A stretch of DNA of 64,000 nucleotides, taken from contig NZ_JBBWUA010000016.1 of NCBI RefSeq assembly GCF_038181555.1, positions 6,175 to 70,174 of the forward strand, given 5' to 3'. Below are positions 17,595 to 25,384 of the stretch, one piece after another. The DNA comes from Desulfitobacterium sp038181555 (GTDB lineage Bacteria; Bacillota; Desulfitobacteriia; Desulfitobacteriales; Desulfitobacteriaceae). How positions within the stretch are numbered: the first letter of the stretch is position 1; each line of letters begins with the position of its first letter. The notes beneath the pieces are model-generated. The model saw only the letters and a program-made list of their open reading frames with translations. It did not search any database and had not been told where the DNA came from. A program made the position numbers and the translations under genes.

Positions 17595-17635
17595 AAGAAT
17601 CTCTGTGTCTCTAAAAAAGAGCTACAGAGATTCTT
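17595..17635. terminator. Bidirectional terminator
   Basis: AAGAATCTCTGT (17595-17606) pairs perfectly with ACAGAGATTCTT (17624-17635) between two convergent genes. The A-run on the left gives a U-run for the minus strand; the right side (CGTTT) is weaker. Confidence 0.75.
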
Positions 17636-17638
17636 CGT

Positions 17639-18391
17639 TTATTGAACCGGAGGTTCGCCTTTGAGCATTTGTATAGTTGTTAAAGCTTTTCGCACTTCGG
17701 ATTCTTCGCCTTCGATGACTAAGGTAATTGCTCCTTCTGACCCAGCAACCCCTCCAGAGCCGATGCATTTTGCTTTAATTTGATATAGGGTTTCCAGGGC
17801 CGTGATTTCTGTCACCACTGTAGCACCTAACATAGGAACAAGTCCGACTTTATTGCCCATTGCTTCGTCGACTGGTGAAGTAGCCATAAACTCAACAGCA
17901 TCACGTACATCGGGAATCATTTTTTCTAAGCCAATCGGGACAATCAACTGTACCCCACGAGCATAGAGAGGGCCAAAGGCTGCACCGATTGTACCGCCCA
18001 TAGAATTGGCCGCGAAAACGGCGGCTAAACCTGTGGAATCGACTGCATTGCCTCCTTTGATAAAAATATCCCCAGCTTTTAATTCAGGTAAATACTCCTT
18101 CCAATGAAAAGCTGAGTCCAGAGGTTTGCCTTTCGAAAAAACATATGGATGAATTCTCTGATCTTCTTTGCTTTCTCCAGTTTTTCCTTCAACAATCATG
18201 CCAACAGTATAACGGCTTTTCTCTACAAGTTTATCTCCTAATAGTTCATCGAGAAGAAAAGCATTCGTCGTACCGCCTGCCAAAATAACGGTATGATTTT
18301 GCATAGCGTTTAACATGGCAGGCAAAGCTTTGACCCCCTTAGCAATCAGTCGCTTGGATTCACTAGGGGTTAAAGTAAATAGTGCTCTCAC
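17639..18391 (-). CDS. Conserved-looking soluble protein of unknown function
   Basis: About 250 residues, no membrane segments or signal peptide. I do not recognise the family. A Gly-rich motif near residue 35 (VILAGGTTNAFLLDELLG) and later Gly-rich loops (FIKGGNAVDSTGLAAVFAANSMGGTIG, then FGPLYARG) suggest a nucleotide- or sugar-phosphate-binding alpha/beta fold. The C-terminal part around GSGGVAGSEGAITLVIEG may be a second small domain. GTG at 18391 is chosen for the AAAGGAGG 7 bases upstream; the longer frame lacks a site. It is divergent from the structured RNA gene. Confidence 0.65.
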   Translation of the reverse strand: MRALFTLTPSESKRLIAKGVKALPAMLNAMQNHTVILAGGTTNAFLLDELLGDKLVEKSRYTVGMIVEGKTGESKEDQRIHPYVFSKGKPLDSAFHWKEYLPELKAGDIFIKGGNAVDSTGLAAVFAANSMGGTIGAAFGPLYARGVQLIVPIGLEKMIPDVRDAVEFMATSPVDEAMGNKVGLVPMLGATVVTEITALETLYQIKAKCIGSGGVAGSEGAITLVIEGEESEVRKALTTIQMLKGEPPVQ

Positions 18392-18466
18392 TTTATTTCC
18401 TCCTTTGGTTAACAATACTAATGCAAGCATAGATCATAATACCATAATTTGCATAGCAAATATGTA

Positions 18467-18495
18467 TTGACAGATTATGCTAACCCCTATATTAT
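18467..18495 (+). promoter_or_regulatory. Sigma-A promoter of the structured RNA gene
   Basis: TTGACA (18467-18472), 17 bases, TATTAT (18490-18495). The match to consensus is strong, and the first transcribed base is expected near 18502, 22 bases before the long closing stem. Confidence 0.75.
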
Positions 18496-18501
18496 AAAAG
18501 T

Positions 18502-18840
18502 GTAAGGAAGATTCAGTCAAGTTTCCCGCAGAGCTCCTCCAAGTCAGCATGAGAGTTTATAGGTTACCCGTTTCGAGTATCATATCCCGATAGATTAAGA
18601 ACTTGAATCACCTAACCTTAGTTCCTAACTAACTTTTTGGACGTTCGCTTTAAGGGAATCCGAAGAACCTTTCCAGTGTAACAGAGTCATGTGTTCAGTT
18701 GGATCCTTTGGTTGACCAATACGATTTATCATTTAGTGTACCGTTAATTTTCTTGCCCAGGAATTCTTCTTCGTTGGAGGAGCTTTGCGGGATTAATATT
18801 TACCTATTAGCCTTTGATCTATGGATCAAAGGCTTTTTGT
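18502..18840 (+). ncRNA. Candidate structured non-coding RNA of unassigned class
   Basis: A 560-base stretch without a supported gene holds a complete RNA transcription unit. A consensus promoter ends at 18495. A 19-bp closing stem joins TCCCGCAGAGCTCCTCCAA (18524-18542) to its partner at 18774-18792 with a single G-U pair. A terminator lies at 18809-18839. Inside the closing stem several local hairpins can be drawn: AGGTTA with TAACCT at 18613-18618, enclosing TTCGAGT (18572-18578) with ACTTGAA (18601-18607), and one near 18664-18714 built on GAACC/GGTTG, CCAG/TTGG and AACA/TGTT. No ribosome site or sizeable frame is present. It did not match my memory of 6S, SRP, tmRNA or RNase P RNA. A short inverted-repeat element (MITE) is the main alternative. 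Confidence 0.65.
18809..18839 (+). terminator. Terminator of the structured RNA gene
   Basis: AGCCTTTGATC (18809-18819) pairs perfectly with GATCAAAGGCT (18824-18834) across a 4-base loop and is followed by TTTTTGTTTT. Confidence 0.9.
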
Positions 18841-18995
18841 TTTATAAATCTTAGCATAGATCCTTTTTGCCATTAACACAACAATATTCCATTAATTTGG
18901 GTTAAATAGCATATAATGGTAACATATTTTCATCCAAAGACATAATTTAGATTAGGAAATTAACCCAGAACCAAAAGATACAGGAGGGAATTGAT

Positions 18996-19103
18996 ATGGC
19001 ATTAGGTGCAGGTTTAGATGGTTGTGGACCGAACTTTCTTCCAGGGATCGCAATTGTAGTGGTAATTATTCTTCTGCTCATCGCCATGGGTATTGTATTC
19101 TAA
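18996..19103 (+). CDS. Tiny single-span membrane protein, YjcZ-like
   Basis: 35 residues: a short Gly/Cys-containing head (MALGAGLDGCGPNFLPG) followed by one membrane helix (IAIVVVIILLLIAMGIVF). AGGAGGG precedes the ATG at good spacing. The layout resembles the very small sporulation-associated YjcZ/tiny-membrane family of Bacilli, in which a Gly-rich head precedes one helix. It forms a pair with the next gene, 42 bases downstream, with which it shares the ending around LLIAMGIVF / LIALGVIF. The function in spores or membrane is inferred by family resemblance only. Confidence 0.72.
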   Translation: MALGAGLDGCGPNFLPGIAIVVVIILLLIAMGIVF

Positions 19104-19145
19104 ACAACAAAACGAACTAACTCACATGAAAGGGGGATTACTCTT

Positions 19146-19244
19146 ATGTATGGATACGGTGGATGTGGATTTGGTGGTTATGTAGGCGTTGGGATCATCG
19201 CAATTGCAGTTCTAATTCTGATTGCTCTTGGCGTAATCTTCTAA
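19146..19244 (+). CDS. Tiny single-span membrane protein, YjcZ-like
   Basis: 32 residues. A Gly/Tyr/Cys-rich head (MYGYGGCGFGGYVGVG) is typical of YjcZ-type sporulation proteins, followed by one hydrophobic helix ending LIALGVIF. AAAGGGGG lies upstream of the ATG. It is the second of a tandem pair and is followed directly by a strong terminator, so both genes probably share one transcript. Confidence 0.75.
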   Translation: MYGYGGCGFGGYVGVGIIAIAVLILIALGVIF

Positions 19245-19262
19245 TAAAATAAATGTTAATTG

Positions 19263-19294
19263 GAGCGTTCCGAAGCGGAGCGCTCTTTGTTTTT
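19263..19294 (+). terminator. Terminator after the tiny membrane protein pair
   Basis: GAGCGTTCCG (19263-19272) and CGGAGCGCTC (19276-19285) form a 10-bp stem with an AAG loop, followed by TTTGTTTTT. Confidence 0.9.
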
Positions 19295-19357
19295 AATTAC
19301 GGTTATGATAATCTAAACTAGGAGAGAATGGAAGTCATGATGAATTGAGGGATAATC

Positions 19358-20341
19358 GTGAAGCCGAAAATTTTAATTACCCGTCGAATACCAGAAGATA
19401 TTCTTGCAATGATTCAAGAAACCTGTGAGGTAAAATTGTGGCCTGAAGATGATGTTCCTATTTCGAGGGATGTCTTAGAGCGAGAAATTAGTGATATAGA
19501 GGGATTGTACTGTTTATTAACCGAGTCTATTGATGATGCTTTGTTAGCACAAGCTAAGAAACTCAGAATTATTAGCAATATGGCAGTAGGTTACAATAAT
19601 ATTAATGTAGAAGCAGCAACCAAGCGCAAGATTTTGGTCACGAATACTCCTGGAGTACTTACAGAAACAACGGCTGACTTAACCTTTGCCTTACTTATGA
19701 TGACGGCTCGCCGTATGGAGGAAGCTTCTCAATTTCTGCGTCAAGGTCAGTGGAAGACATGGTCGCCGATGCTGCTAGCTGGTCAAGATATTTATGGTGC
19801 CACCCTAGGGATTATCGGGATGGGGAGAATCGGAGAAGCCGTGGCTAGGAGAGCTACGGGGTTTGATATGAAGATTATCTACCATAACCGAACGCGCAAG
19901 ATAGAATTTGAAGAAAGGCTGGGGGCTCAATACCGGACATTCAATGAGCTGCTGAAGGAATCAGATTTTGTTTGCGTATTAACGCCCTCTACTCCTGAGA
20001 CTCAGAACTTAATCGGAAAAAAAGAACTGGAGCGCATGAAACCCAGCTCCATCCTGATCAATACCTCCCGAGGGGGTATTGTGAACGAAGATGATCTCTA
20101 TGAAGCTCTAAGAGATCAAAAAATATATGCAGCCGGGCTTGATGTTTTCAGCGAGGAGCCCTTATCTCCTCAACATCCTTTGCTGACTCTACCGAATTGT
20201 GTTGCACTTCCTCATATTGGTAGTGCGACAGTTAAAACTCGTCGTGAAATGGCTCGTTTAGCCGCTGTTAATTTGGTAACGTTCCTACAAGGAAAAAAAC
20301 CACCTCATTGTGTAAACCCATCTGTTCTTGAGAAAGAATAA
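19358..20341 (+). CDS. D-isomer-specific 2-hydroxyacid dehydrogenase (glyoxylate/hydroxypyruvate reductase-like)
   Basis: A cytoplasmic NAD(P)-dependent reductase of 2-oxoacids, 327 residues. The Rossmann motif is GIIGMGRIGEAVARR (about 150-165). The catalytic Arg lies in NTSRGGIVNEDDLYEAL, the Glu in DVFSEEPL, and the His in LPHIGSATVKTR. The layout is that of glyoxylate reductase/GyaR-like enzymes; the exact substrate cannot be fixed. The start is GTG with GAGGG 8 bases upstream. The acetyltransferase gene follows after 15 bases, so the two are probably co-transcribed. Confidence 0.9.
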   Translation: MKPKILITRRIPEDILAMIQETCEVKLWPEDDVPISRDVLEREISDIEGLYCLLTESIDDALLAQAKKLRIISNMAVGYNNINVEAATKRKILVTNTPGVLTETTADLTFALLMMTARRMEEASQFLRQGQWKTWSPMLLAGQDIYGATLGIIGMGRIGEAVARRATGFDMKIIYHNRTRKIEFEERLGAQYRTFNELLKESDFVCVLTPSTPETQNLIGKKELERMKPSSILINTSRGGIVNEDDLYEALRDQKIYAAGLDVFSEEPLSPQHPLLTLPNCVALPHIGSATVKTRREMARLAAVNLVTFLQGKKPPHCVNPSVLEKE

Positions 20342-20356
20342 AGGAGTTTCATTTTC

Positions 20357-21166
20357 ATGTTAATGTTTTCTGATTTGGCGAGAACCTCTATTGAGGAGCT
20401 AACACTTGCTTGGAACCGTTGCTGGCAAGGTTATTTATATGAAACCAAATACACCGAAGCGCAAATGAAAGCATGGCTCGAGAAATGCCAAATCGATTTA
20501 TCACAATCCGTTGCCTTGAAAAATTCAGATCGTATTATTGGATTTTCTCTACTAGCGTCGGAGAATAGACTGGGATGGCTTGCAGGTACCTGTGTCAATC
20601 CGGAATTTCGGGGCCAGCGTTTATTTGAGCCTCTTATCAAAAATCAATTAAATAATGCTGATAGCCTAAATTTAAGGGGGATTCAGCTTGAAGTCTTAAG
20701 CCAAAATCATGCTGGCAAGGTTTATGAAAAGCTTGGTTTTCGTAAGACTCGAGAGCTTTATGTCTACCGATACACTAAGGATACCCCCATTGCTTTAGTA
20801 CCCCGTAATCAGGGGGGAGGTCTTTTTCGAGAAGCGATTCTCTCCGATTATTTTCAAGCCAGAAATGAGGCCGGATTTCTCCCTTCCTGGCAGAGACGAG
20901 AAGAGTATCTGAAACGCTATCCATCCTTGCAAGCGTGGCTCAATTCGGAGGGAACAGCCGGTTTGCTCATGACTAAAGAAAGTCTTGCGGTACTAGATGC
21001 TTGGACCATGGCTTGGGAACAGGCAGATAAGCTAGTTGCGACCATTTTATCTAAGACCCAGGGGGATTTCAGTTTAACAAATCAGCCGAAAGATTATCTA
21101 ACCGCATACTTAAGCCAGCATGGCATTAAGCCTAATGATATACAATATGAAATGAGTTATTCGTGA
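20357..21166 (+). CDS. GNAT-family N-acetyltransferase
   Basis: 269 residues. The acetyl-CoA-binding GNAT core occupies about residues 10-130: the motif A region VNPEFRGQRLFEPLIKN and the motif B-like YEKLGFRKTRELYVYR. The remaining 140 residues may form a second degenerate GNAT-like or SCP-like domain. The acceptor is unknown. AAAGGAG lies 10 bases before the ATG. It sits directly behind the 2-hydroxyacid dehydrogenase gene. Confidence 0.85.
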   Translation: MLMFSDLARTSIEELTLAWNRCWQGYLYETKYTEAQMKAWLEKCQIDLSQSVALKNSDRIIGFSLLASENRLGWLAGTCVNPEFRGQRLFEPLIKNQLNNADSLNLRGIQLEVLSQNHAGKVYEKLGFRKTRELYVYRYTKDTPIALVPRNQGGGLFREAILSDYFQARNEAGFLPSWQRREEYLKRYPSLQAWLNSEGTAGLLMTKESLAVLDAWTMAWEQADKLVATILSKTQGDFSLTNQPKDYLTAYLSQHGIKPNDIQYEMSYS

Positions 21167-21399
21167 AAAAGATGTTCATTGCTGGCATTTGTATGGAACA
21201 AAAAAGAACGACAAGGCATATGATGAAAAATAATTCTTAATTATGTGGTGGAGCAAATAATGGTGGCATAAATAGATAGACCACCACATAGAATGAAAAG
21301 GTCAGGGTTAAATCGCTGAGCCGACAAACCAAATTATTCCTATTGCCAAAAAATGATAAAAATGTTATGATTGAGAAATGCAAAGAAGGGGGGAGTTCA

Positions 21400-21501
21400 A
21401 TGAGTGATAATGAAAAGCTTTTGATTGAATCAATACTTGCTTCAGTTGGCTTAGAATCTATTAAGATTTCTAGCACAAAAATCAACTGTAAGCTGAAGTA
21501 A
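21400..21501 (+). CDS. Possible 33-residue protein
   Basis: ATG preceded by GAAGGGGGGAG at good spacing opens a 33-codon frame (MSDNEKLLIESILASVGLE...) ending TAA. The composition is protein-like: charged, one amphipathic helix, then a lysine-rich tail. No family is recognised. The ribosome site is the main support; a decayed longer gene is possible. Confidence 0.4.
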   Translation: MSDNEKLLIESILASVGLESIKISSTKINCKLK

Positions 21502-21600
21502 TCCACATCAAAGCCAAATATGATTTCATAGAAAGGATCTGGTAATTTGTCGGTCACCCAACAAACGATGCCTAACCTAGATATTTTCTGTGCACTAATG

Positions 21601-21637
21601 TAAAAGCGAGTTCCTGAGAGTAGGGAACTCGCTTTTA
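21601..21637. terminator. Bidirectional terminator
   Basis: A perfect 14-bp stem (TAAAAGCGAGTTCC at 21601-21614 with 21624-21637) has a 9-base loop and supplies T-runs on both strands. Confidence 0.88.
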
Positions 21638-21699
21638 CTATTAATAACAATCATTGTATAATAAGGGCAAAATACAGTTAAATTGTGGGGTGATCATGT

Positions 21700-22284
21700 A
21701 TGAAGCCACATATCTTAGGAATAGCTGGAAGTCCGCGTCGCAATGGTAATACGGATCGACTCTTAAAAGAGGCTTTGGATTCTTTACAGAGTGGGGGATA
21801 TTCGATTGAGAGAATCAATGTCCGTGATCTGCAGTTTTCACCCTGCTTAGGTTGTAATGCATGTTCGAAGACCGGTCAATGTGTGCAAAAAGATGATATT
21901 CAGTACCTCCAAGAACGATTTCTCGCTGCAGATCGAATTATTGTCGCAGCTCCTGTTTTTTTTATGGGAATCAACGCCCAGATGAAAGCGGTGATCGATC
22001 GTATGCAGACTTTTTGGGCGCTAAAATATGTGCTTAAAAAGCCTGTCATTGCTACATCTGAACGATTACCTCGCCACGGGCTTTTCCTCTCGGCATCCGG
22101 AACAGATTTCCCAGATGTTTTTAGCTGTGCTGAGAAATCAGTGCGAAACCTCTATCATGTTATGGATGTCCATTACTTCGGATCCTGTGCCTATCAGAAA
22201 ATCGACACAGCTGGTGAGATCGCTCATCATCCAACAGCTTTCCGTGAAGTTCGAGAGAAAGCGTTAGAGCTTGCACTGCTGTGA
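21700..22284 (+). CDS. Iron-sulfur flavoprotein / NADPH-dependent FMN reductase family
   Basis: 194 residues with a flavodoxin-like fold. GIAGSPRRNGNTDRLL (7-22) is the FMN phosphate-binding loop. Cysteines 49, 52, 55 and 61 (CLGCNACSKTGQC) form the compact motif of iron-sulfur flavoproteins, which bind a 4Fe-4S cluster beside FMN. APVFFMGINAQMKAVIDRM is the second family signature. Such proteins in anaerobes carry electrons from ferredoxin or reduce oxygen and peroxide; the partner here is unknown. The gene stands alone after a strong terminator. Confidence 0.88.
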   Translation: MKPHILGIAGSPRRNGNTDRLLKEALDSLQSGGYSIERINVRDLQFSPCLGCNACSKTGQCVQKDDIQYLQERFLAADRIIVAAPVFFMGINAQMKAVIDRMQTFWALKYVLKKPVIATSERLPRHGLFLSASGTDFPDVFSCAEKSVRNLYHVMDVHYFGSCAYQKIDTAGEIAHHPTAFREVREKALELALL

Positions 22285-22426
22285 TGATAAGGGCTAGGGT
22301 GAGTTTTCTTGCATAATTTATTATGAATCTTTTCAAAAATAAATATAATGTGTATGATATACTTACAATAGGTTTATTATCATTCTATCTATCCCGCTAA
22401 AATTCACATAGAAAGGATATTTGCGC

Positions 22427-23296
22427 ATGACAAAGCCTAATAACCTTCAGGAGATGAAGATTGCTATCGTTACCGATAGTGCGTGTGATTTAGAACCAGA
22501 AATTATTCGTGAGTATGATATTGAAGTATTACCCTTACATATTATTTATCATGACCGTGAATATCGGGATCGCGTCGATATTTCCCCACAAGAAGTTTAC
22601 GACTCCCTAGAGCAAGAAGTTCCTAAAACTTCCTTACCAGCGCCGGCCGAAATTCAAGCTGTTTTCAACCGCTTACGAGAGCAAAATGTGACTCATGTTT
22701 TGGCTCTTCATCTTTCCAGTGGTCTCAGCGGAACGTATCAAGCCGTCTCATTATTTGCTCAGGAATTTAAAGATATGATCATAGAAGTGGTCGATACGAA
22801 AACACTTTCCATGGGCTTAGGAATCTCGGTCATTGAAGCAGCACGGGAGAGGCGTCGTTCCATGGATTTCGAACAAGTGGTAGCGACCGCCAAAAAAACG
22901 GTCCAAGGTATTAAGGCTTACTATGTTCTTTCGACTCTAGAGTATTTGAAAAAAGGCGGTCGGATTGGCTATGTAGCAGGTACCATAGGTGAACTACTTC
23001 ATCTTAAACCGATCATTTCTATTAACGAAGAAGGTAAGTATTTTACATTCTCCAAGGTACGGGGAAGAGAGCAATCCTTAAGAAAATTGAAGGATGTTAT
23101 GCTAGACCATTTAAAGGAGAGTATGGCTAGTATCGCAATCGTTCATGGTGGCTCAGAGGCTGAAGCTCGTGATTTGGAAAAAATAGCACGTGAGCACCCC
23201 AATACTAAGGAACTCTTTTTTGGTCAAATCAGTCCTGCCTTAGGGGTCCATACTGGACCTGGGTTAGTAGGGCTTATCGTTTATCCAAATTCTTAA
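22427..23296 (+). CDS. DegV-family fatty-acid-binding protein
   Basis: 289 residues. DegV proteins bind a fatty acid in a pocket between two domains; FakB members present it to the kinase FakA. Signatures are IVTDSACDLEPEIIREYDI near the N-terminus, LHLSSGLSGTYQAV with the Ser/Thr that binds the carboxylate, and LKKGGRIGYVAG. ATG at 22427 is used because GAAAGGAT lies 8 bases upstream; an in-frame TTG 6 bases earlier is too close to it. No FakA gene is nearby. A second paralogue is encoded at 34229-35083. Confidence 0.9.
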   Translation: MTKPNNLQEMKIAIVTDSACDLEPEIIREYDIEVLPLHIIYHDREYRDRVDISPQEVYDSLEQEVPKTSLPAPAEIQAVFNRLREQNVTHVLALHLSSGLSGTYQAVSLFAQEFKDMIIEVVDTKTLSMGLGISVIEAARERRRSMDFEQVVATAKKTVQGIKAYYVLSTLEYLKKGGRIGYVAGTIGELLHLKPIISINEEGKYFTFSKVRGREQSLRKLKDVMLDHLKESMASIAIVHGGSEAEARDLEKIAREHPNTKELFFGQISPALGVHTGPGLVGLIVYPNS

Positions 23297-23348
23297 AATG
23301 ATACTCTAAGAAGAAGACGCTCTAAGAACAAGGCACACCAAGAACAAA

Positions 23349-23379
23349 AAGCTTGCAGATCACTCTGTAAGCTTCTTTT
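23349..23379 (+). terminator. Terminator after the first degV gene
   Basis: AAGCTTGCAGA (23349-23359) pairs with TCTGTAAGCTT (23364-23374; one G-U) across TCAC, followed by CTTTTA. Confidence 0.75.
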
Positions 23380-23481
23380 AACTATTACCGTCATGAATGC
23401 TATTGATACTATCACGACTATTTTATTATTGAAGGTCATAATTTATATTGAAGTGATAATACAAGCAAAGGAGTATTGTTG

Positions 23482-25209
23482 ATGTTTCAAGAACGATATC
23501 AATTTTGGTTAAATGACTCATATTTTGATGAAGAGACGCGTTCAGAAGTTGCGAGCTTAAATGATCCTAAAGAGATCGAGGATCGTTTCTATGCCGATTT
23601 AGAATTTGGTACTGGGGGACTCCGTGGTATTCTTGGCGCAGGTACTAATCGTATGAATATCTATGTGATTCGCAAAGCTACTCAAGGCTTAGCAGACTTA
23701 ATTAGTGAAGGAGGAGAAGAAAGAAAGGCCCGCGGGGTGGTCATTGCTTATGATTCTCGGCGTCTATCTTATCACTTTGCGCGAGAAGCAGCATTGATTC
23801 TTGCTCGTAACGGGATAAAGGCCTATCTATTTAAGAATCTTCGTCCAACTCCGGAGCTATCTTTTGCTGTTCGACACTTACTTGCTCAAGCGGGAATTGT
23901 CATTACTGCCAGTCACAACCCCAAAGAGTATAACGGATATAAAGTCTATTGGGAGGATGGAGGGCAAATCCCTCCAGACCGTGCCAATCAAATTCTTGAT
24001 CGTATTAACGCTCATCAACAGTGGAATGATATTCACCCTCTTCCGGAAAAGGACGCCAGGGAAAAGGGGCTGCTTATCGACTTAGGGGAGGAGCTGGATT
24101 ATGCATATCTAAAGAAGGTTAAAGAATTGGCATTATACCCAGACCTTGCCCAAGAAAAAGGGAAGAACCTTTCCTTAGTGTATACCCCCTTACATGGGGC
24201 GGGCAATATGTTGGTGAGGCGTGTCTTAACCGAAATGGGCTACTCAGTATTCACTGTTCCCGAGCAGGAAAAGCCTGACTCAGAATTCCCTACGGTTCCT
24301 TATCCTAATCCGGAAATCCCCTCTACCTTTGATCTAGCTCGAAAATATGGAAAAGCTCAGAATGCCCAAATCCTGATAGCCACCGATCCAGATGCGGACC
24401 GTCTCGGCATGGCCATTCGCACTCCTTCTGGAGAATATCAGCAACTCACCGGAAATCAAGTGGGCACCCTGTTAGCCTATTATTTCATAACCCAAAAGAG
24501 GAGCTTGGGGATTCTACCGGATGATGCGGTGATTATCAAAACAATTGCTTCCACAGATCTTGCTGATCTAATGGTAATGGACTTAGGGGTTCAAATCGAA
24601 AATGTTCTCACAGGATTTAAGTTTATTGCTGAGAAAGAGCAGGAAATGGAGAATCTAGGAACTGGGAATTTCCAGTTTGGATTTGAGGAGAGTTATGGGT
24701 ATCTTGCGGGGCATTTCGTCCGTGATAAGGATGCCGTTATCGCATCCTTACTACTCTGTGAAGCCGCTCTCTATTATCAAGAAAGAGAAGGTCGTTCCTT
24801 GCTTGAGGTCCTTGAAGACATATACCAACGCTATGGCTATTTTGTCGATGATCAAATCTCCATGACCTTGCAAGGTAAGGAGGGCAAAGAGAAAATGCAG
24901 CGGATGATGACTACTCTTCGGGAGACCACGGTGGAATCTTTCGGGGGGATACTTATCGAACGCATCGATGACTATGAACTGAGGAAAGGAAAAAGAATCA
25001 TTGCGCCACAAGAGAATTATTCGCTTTTACTGCCTCAGTCTAATGTCATACGCTATTCTTTACAGGGAGGCGGCTTCGTCATGGCCCGACCCTCAGGTAC
25101 AGAGCCCAAGATAAAATTCTATTTCAATATCAGAGATGTTAATCCTCAAGAACTGCAAAACACCCTTGAGCGAGTAAAATCTGATTTGCTAAAGCTGGTT
25201 GCTGATTAA
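23482..25209 (+). CDS. Phosphoglucomutase/phosphomannomutase (PgcA type)
   Basis: Moves phosphate between C1 and C6 of hexoses, feeding sugar nucleotides for wall and teichoic polymers. 575 residues, the length of Bacillus PgcA. The phosphoserine loop is TASHNPKEYNGYKVY with Ser144, the metal loop is DPDADRLG (from Asp302), the sugar loop is GFEESYGY, and the C-terminal phosphate loop is RPSGTEPKIKFYF. ATG at 23482 has AAAGGAG 8 bases upstream; TTG codons just before it lie too close to the site. Glucose versus mannose preference cannot be decided. Monocistronic, flanked by terminators. Confidence 0.92.
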   Translation: MFQERYQFWLNDSYFDEETRSEVASLNDPKEIEDRFYADLEFGTGGLRGILGAGTNRMNIYVIRKATQGLADLISEGGEERKARGVVIAYDSRRLSYHFAREAALILARNGIKAYLFKNLRPTPELSFAVRHLLAQAGIVITASHNPKEYNGYKVYWEDGGQIPPDRANQILDRINAHQQWNDIHPLPEKDAREKGLLIDLGEELDYAYLKKVKELALYPDLAQEKGKNLSLVYTPLHGAGNMLVRRVLTEMGYSVFTVPEQEKPDSEFPTVPYPNPEIPSTFDLARKYGKAQNAQILIATDPDADRLGMAIRTPSGEYQQLTGNQVGTLLAYYFITQKRSLGILPDDAVIIKTIASTDLADLMVMDLGVQIENVLTGFKFIAEKEQEMENLGTGNFQFGFEESYGYLAGHFVRDKDAVIASLLLCEAALYYQEREGRSLLEVLEDIYQRYGYFVDDQISMTLQGKEGKEKMQRMMTTLRETTVESFGGILIERIDDYELRKGKRIIAPQENYSLLLPQSNVIRYSLQGGGFVMARPSGTEPKIKFYFNIRDVNPQELQNTLERVKSDLLKLVAD

Positions 25210-25232
25210 GTGAATAGCAACTCTCCATCCAC

Positions 25233-25259
25233 CCCCTAAGTCAAGCTTAGGGGTTTTTT
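25233..25259 (+). terminator. Terminator after the phosphohexomutase gene
   Basis: CCCCTAAG (25233-25240) and CTTAGGGG (25246-25253) form the stem with a 5-base loop, followed by six T residues. Confidence 0.92.
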
Positions 25260-25283
25260 AATAAAAATAATGTCTGATCTTTA

Positions 25284-25312
25284 TTGACCTTTAATTGAGT
25301 TGTGCTTATAAT
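25284..25312 (+). promoter_or_regulatory. Sigma-A promoter of clpB
   Basis: TTGACC (25284-25289), 17 bases, TATAAT (25307-25312), 73 bases before the clpB start. No CIRCE inverted repeat or CtsR heptad repeat is visible next to it. Confidence 0.75.
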
Positions 25313-25384
25313 ATATTTAGAGAGACTTATTGAATATAGAGTTTTATGGAATATTAAGTTATTGATAAAGGAGTGATCAACACC

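Larger units (their letters stand above)
21167..21699 (+). other. Intergenic region of 533 bases
   Basis: Apart from a possible 33-residue ORF (21400-21501), nothing coding is supported. A 10-bp inverted repeat TATGTGGTGG / CCACCACATA (21242-21251 and 21281-21290) and a strong bidirectional terminator at 21601-21637 are present. Confidence 0.55.

Noticed and set aside
18524..18792. Mobile inverted-repeat element (MITE) instead of an RNA gene
   Set aside because: The 19-bp terminal repeats alone would fit, but no clear target-site duplication flanks them, and a consensus promoter and terminator lie outside the repeats at the right places. Kept only as the alternative.
21237..21650. 137-codon minus-strand frame
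   Set aside because: It covers a strong bidirectional terminator and has no ribosome site; the product is low in sense (Phe/Leu/Ser-rich). Treated as chance.
25313..25384. Possible CIRCE or CtsR operator in front of clpB
   Set aside because: No TTAGCACTC-N9-GAGTGCTAA or GGTCAAA-type repeats are found in the leader; heat-shock control, if present, does not use a site I can see.
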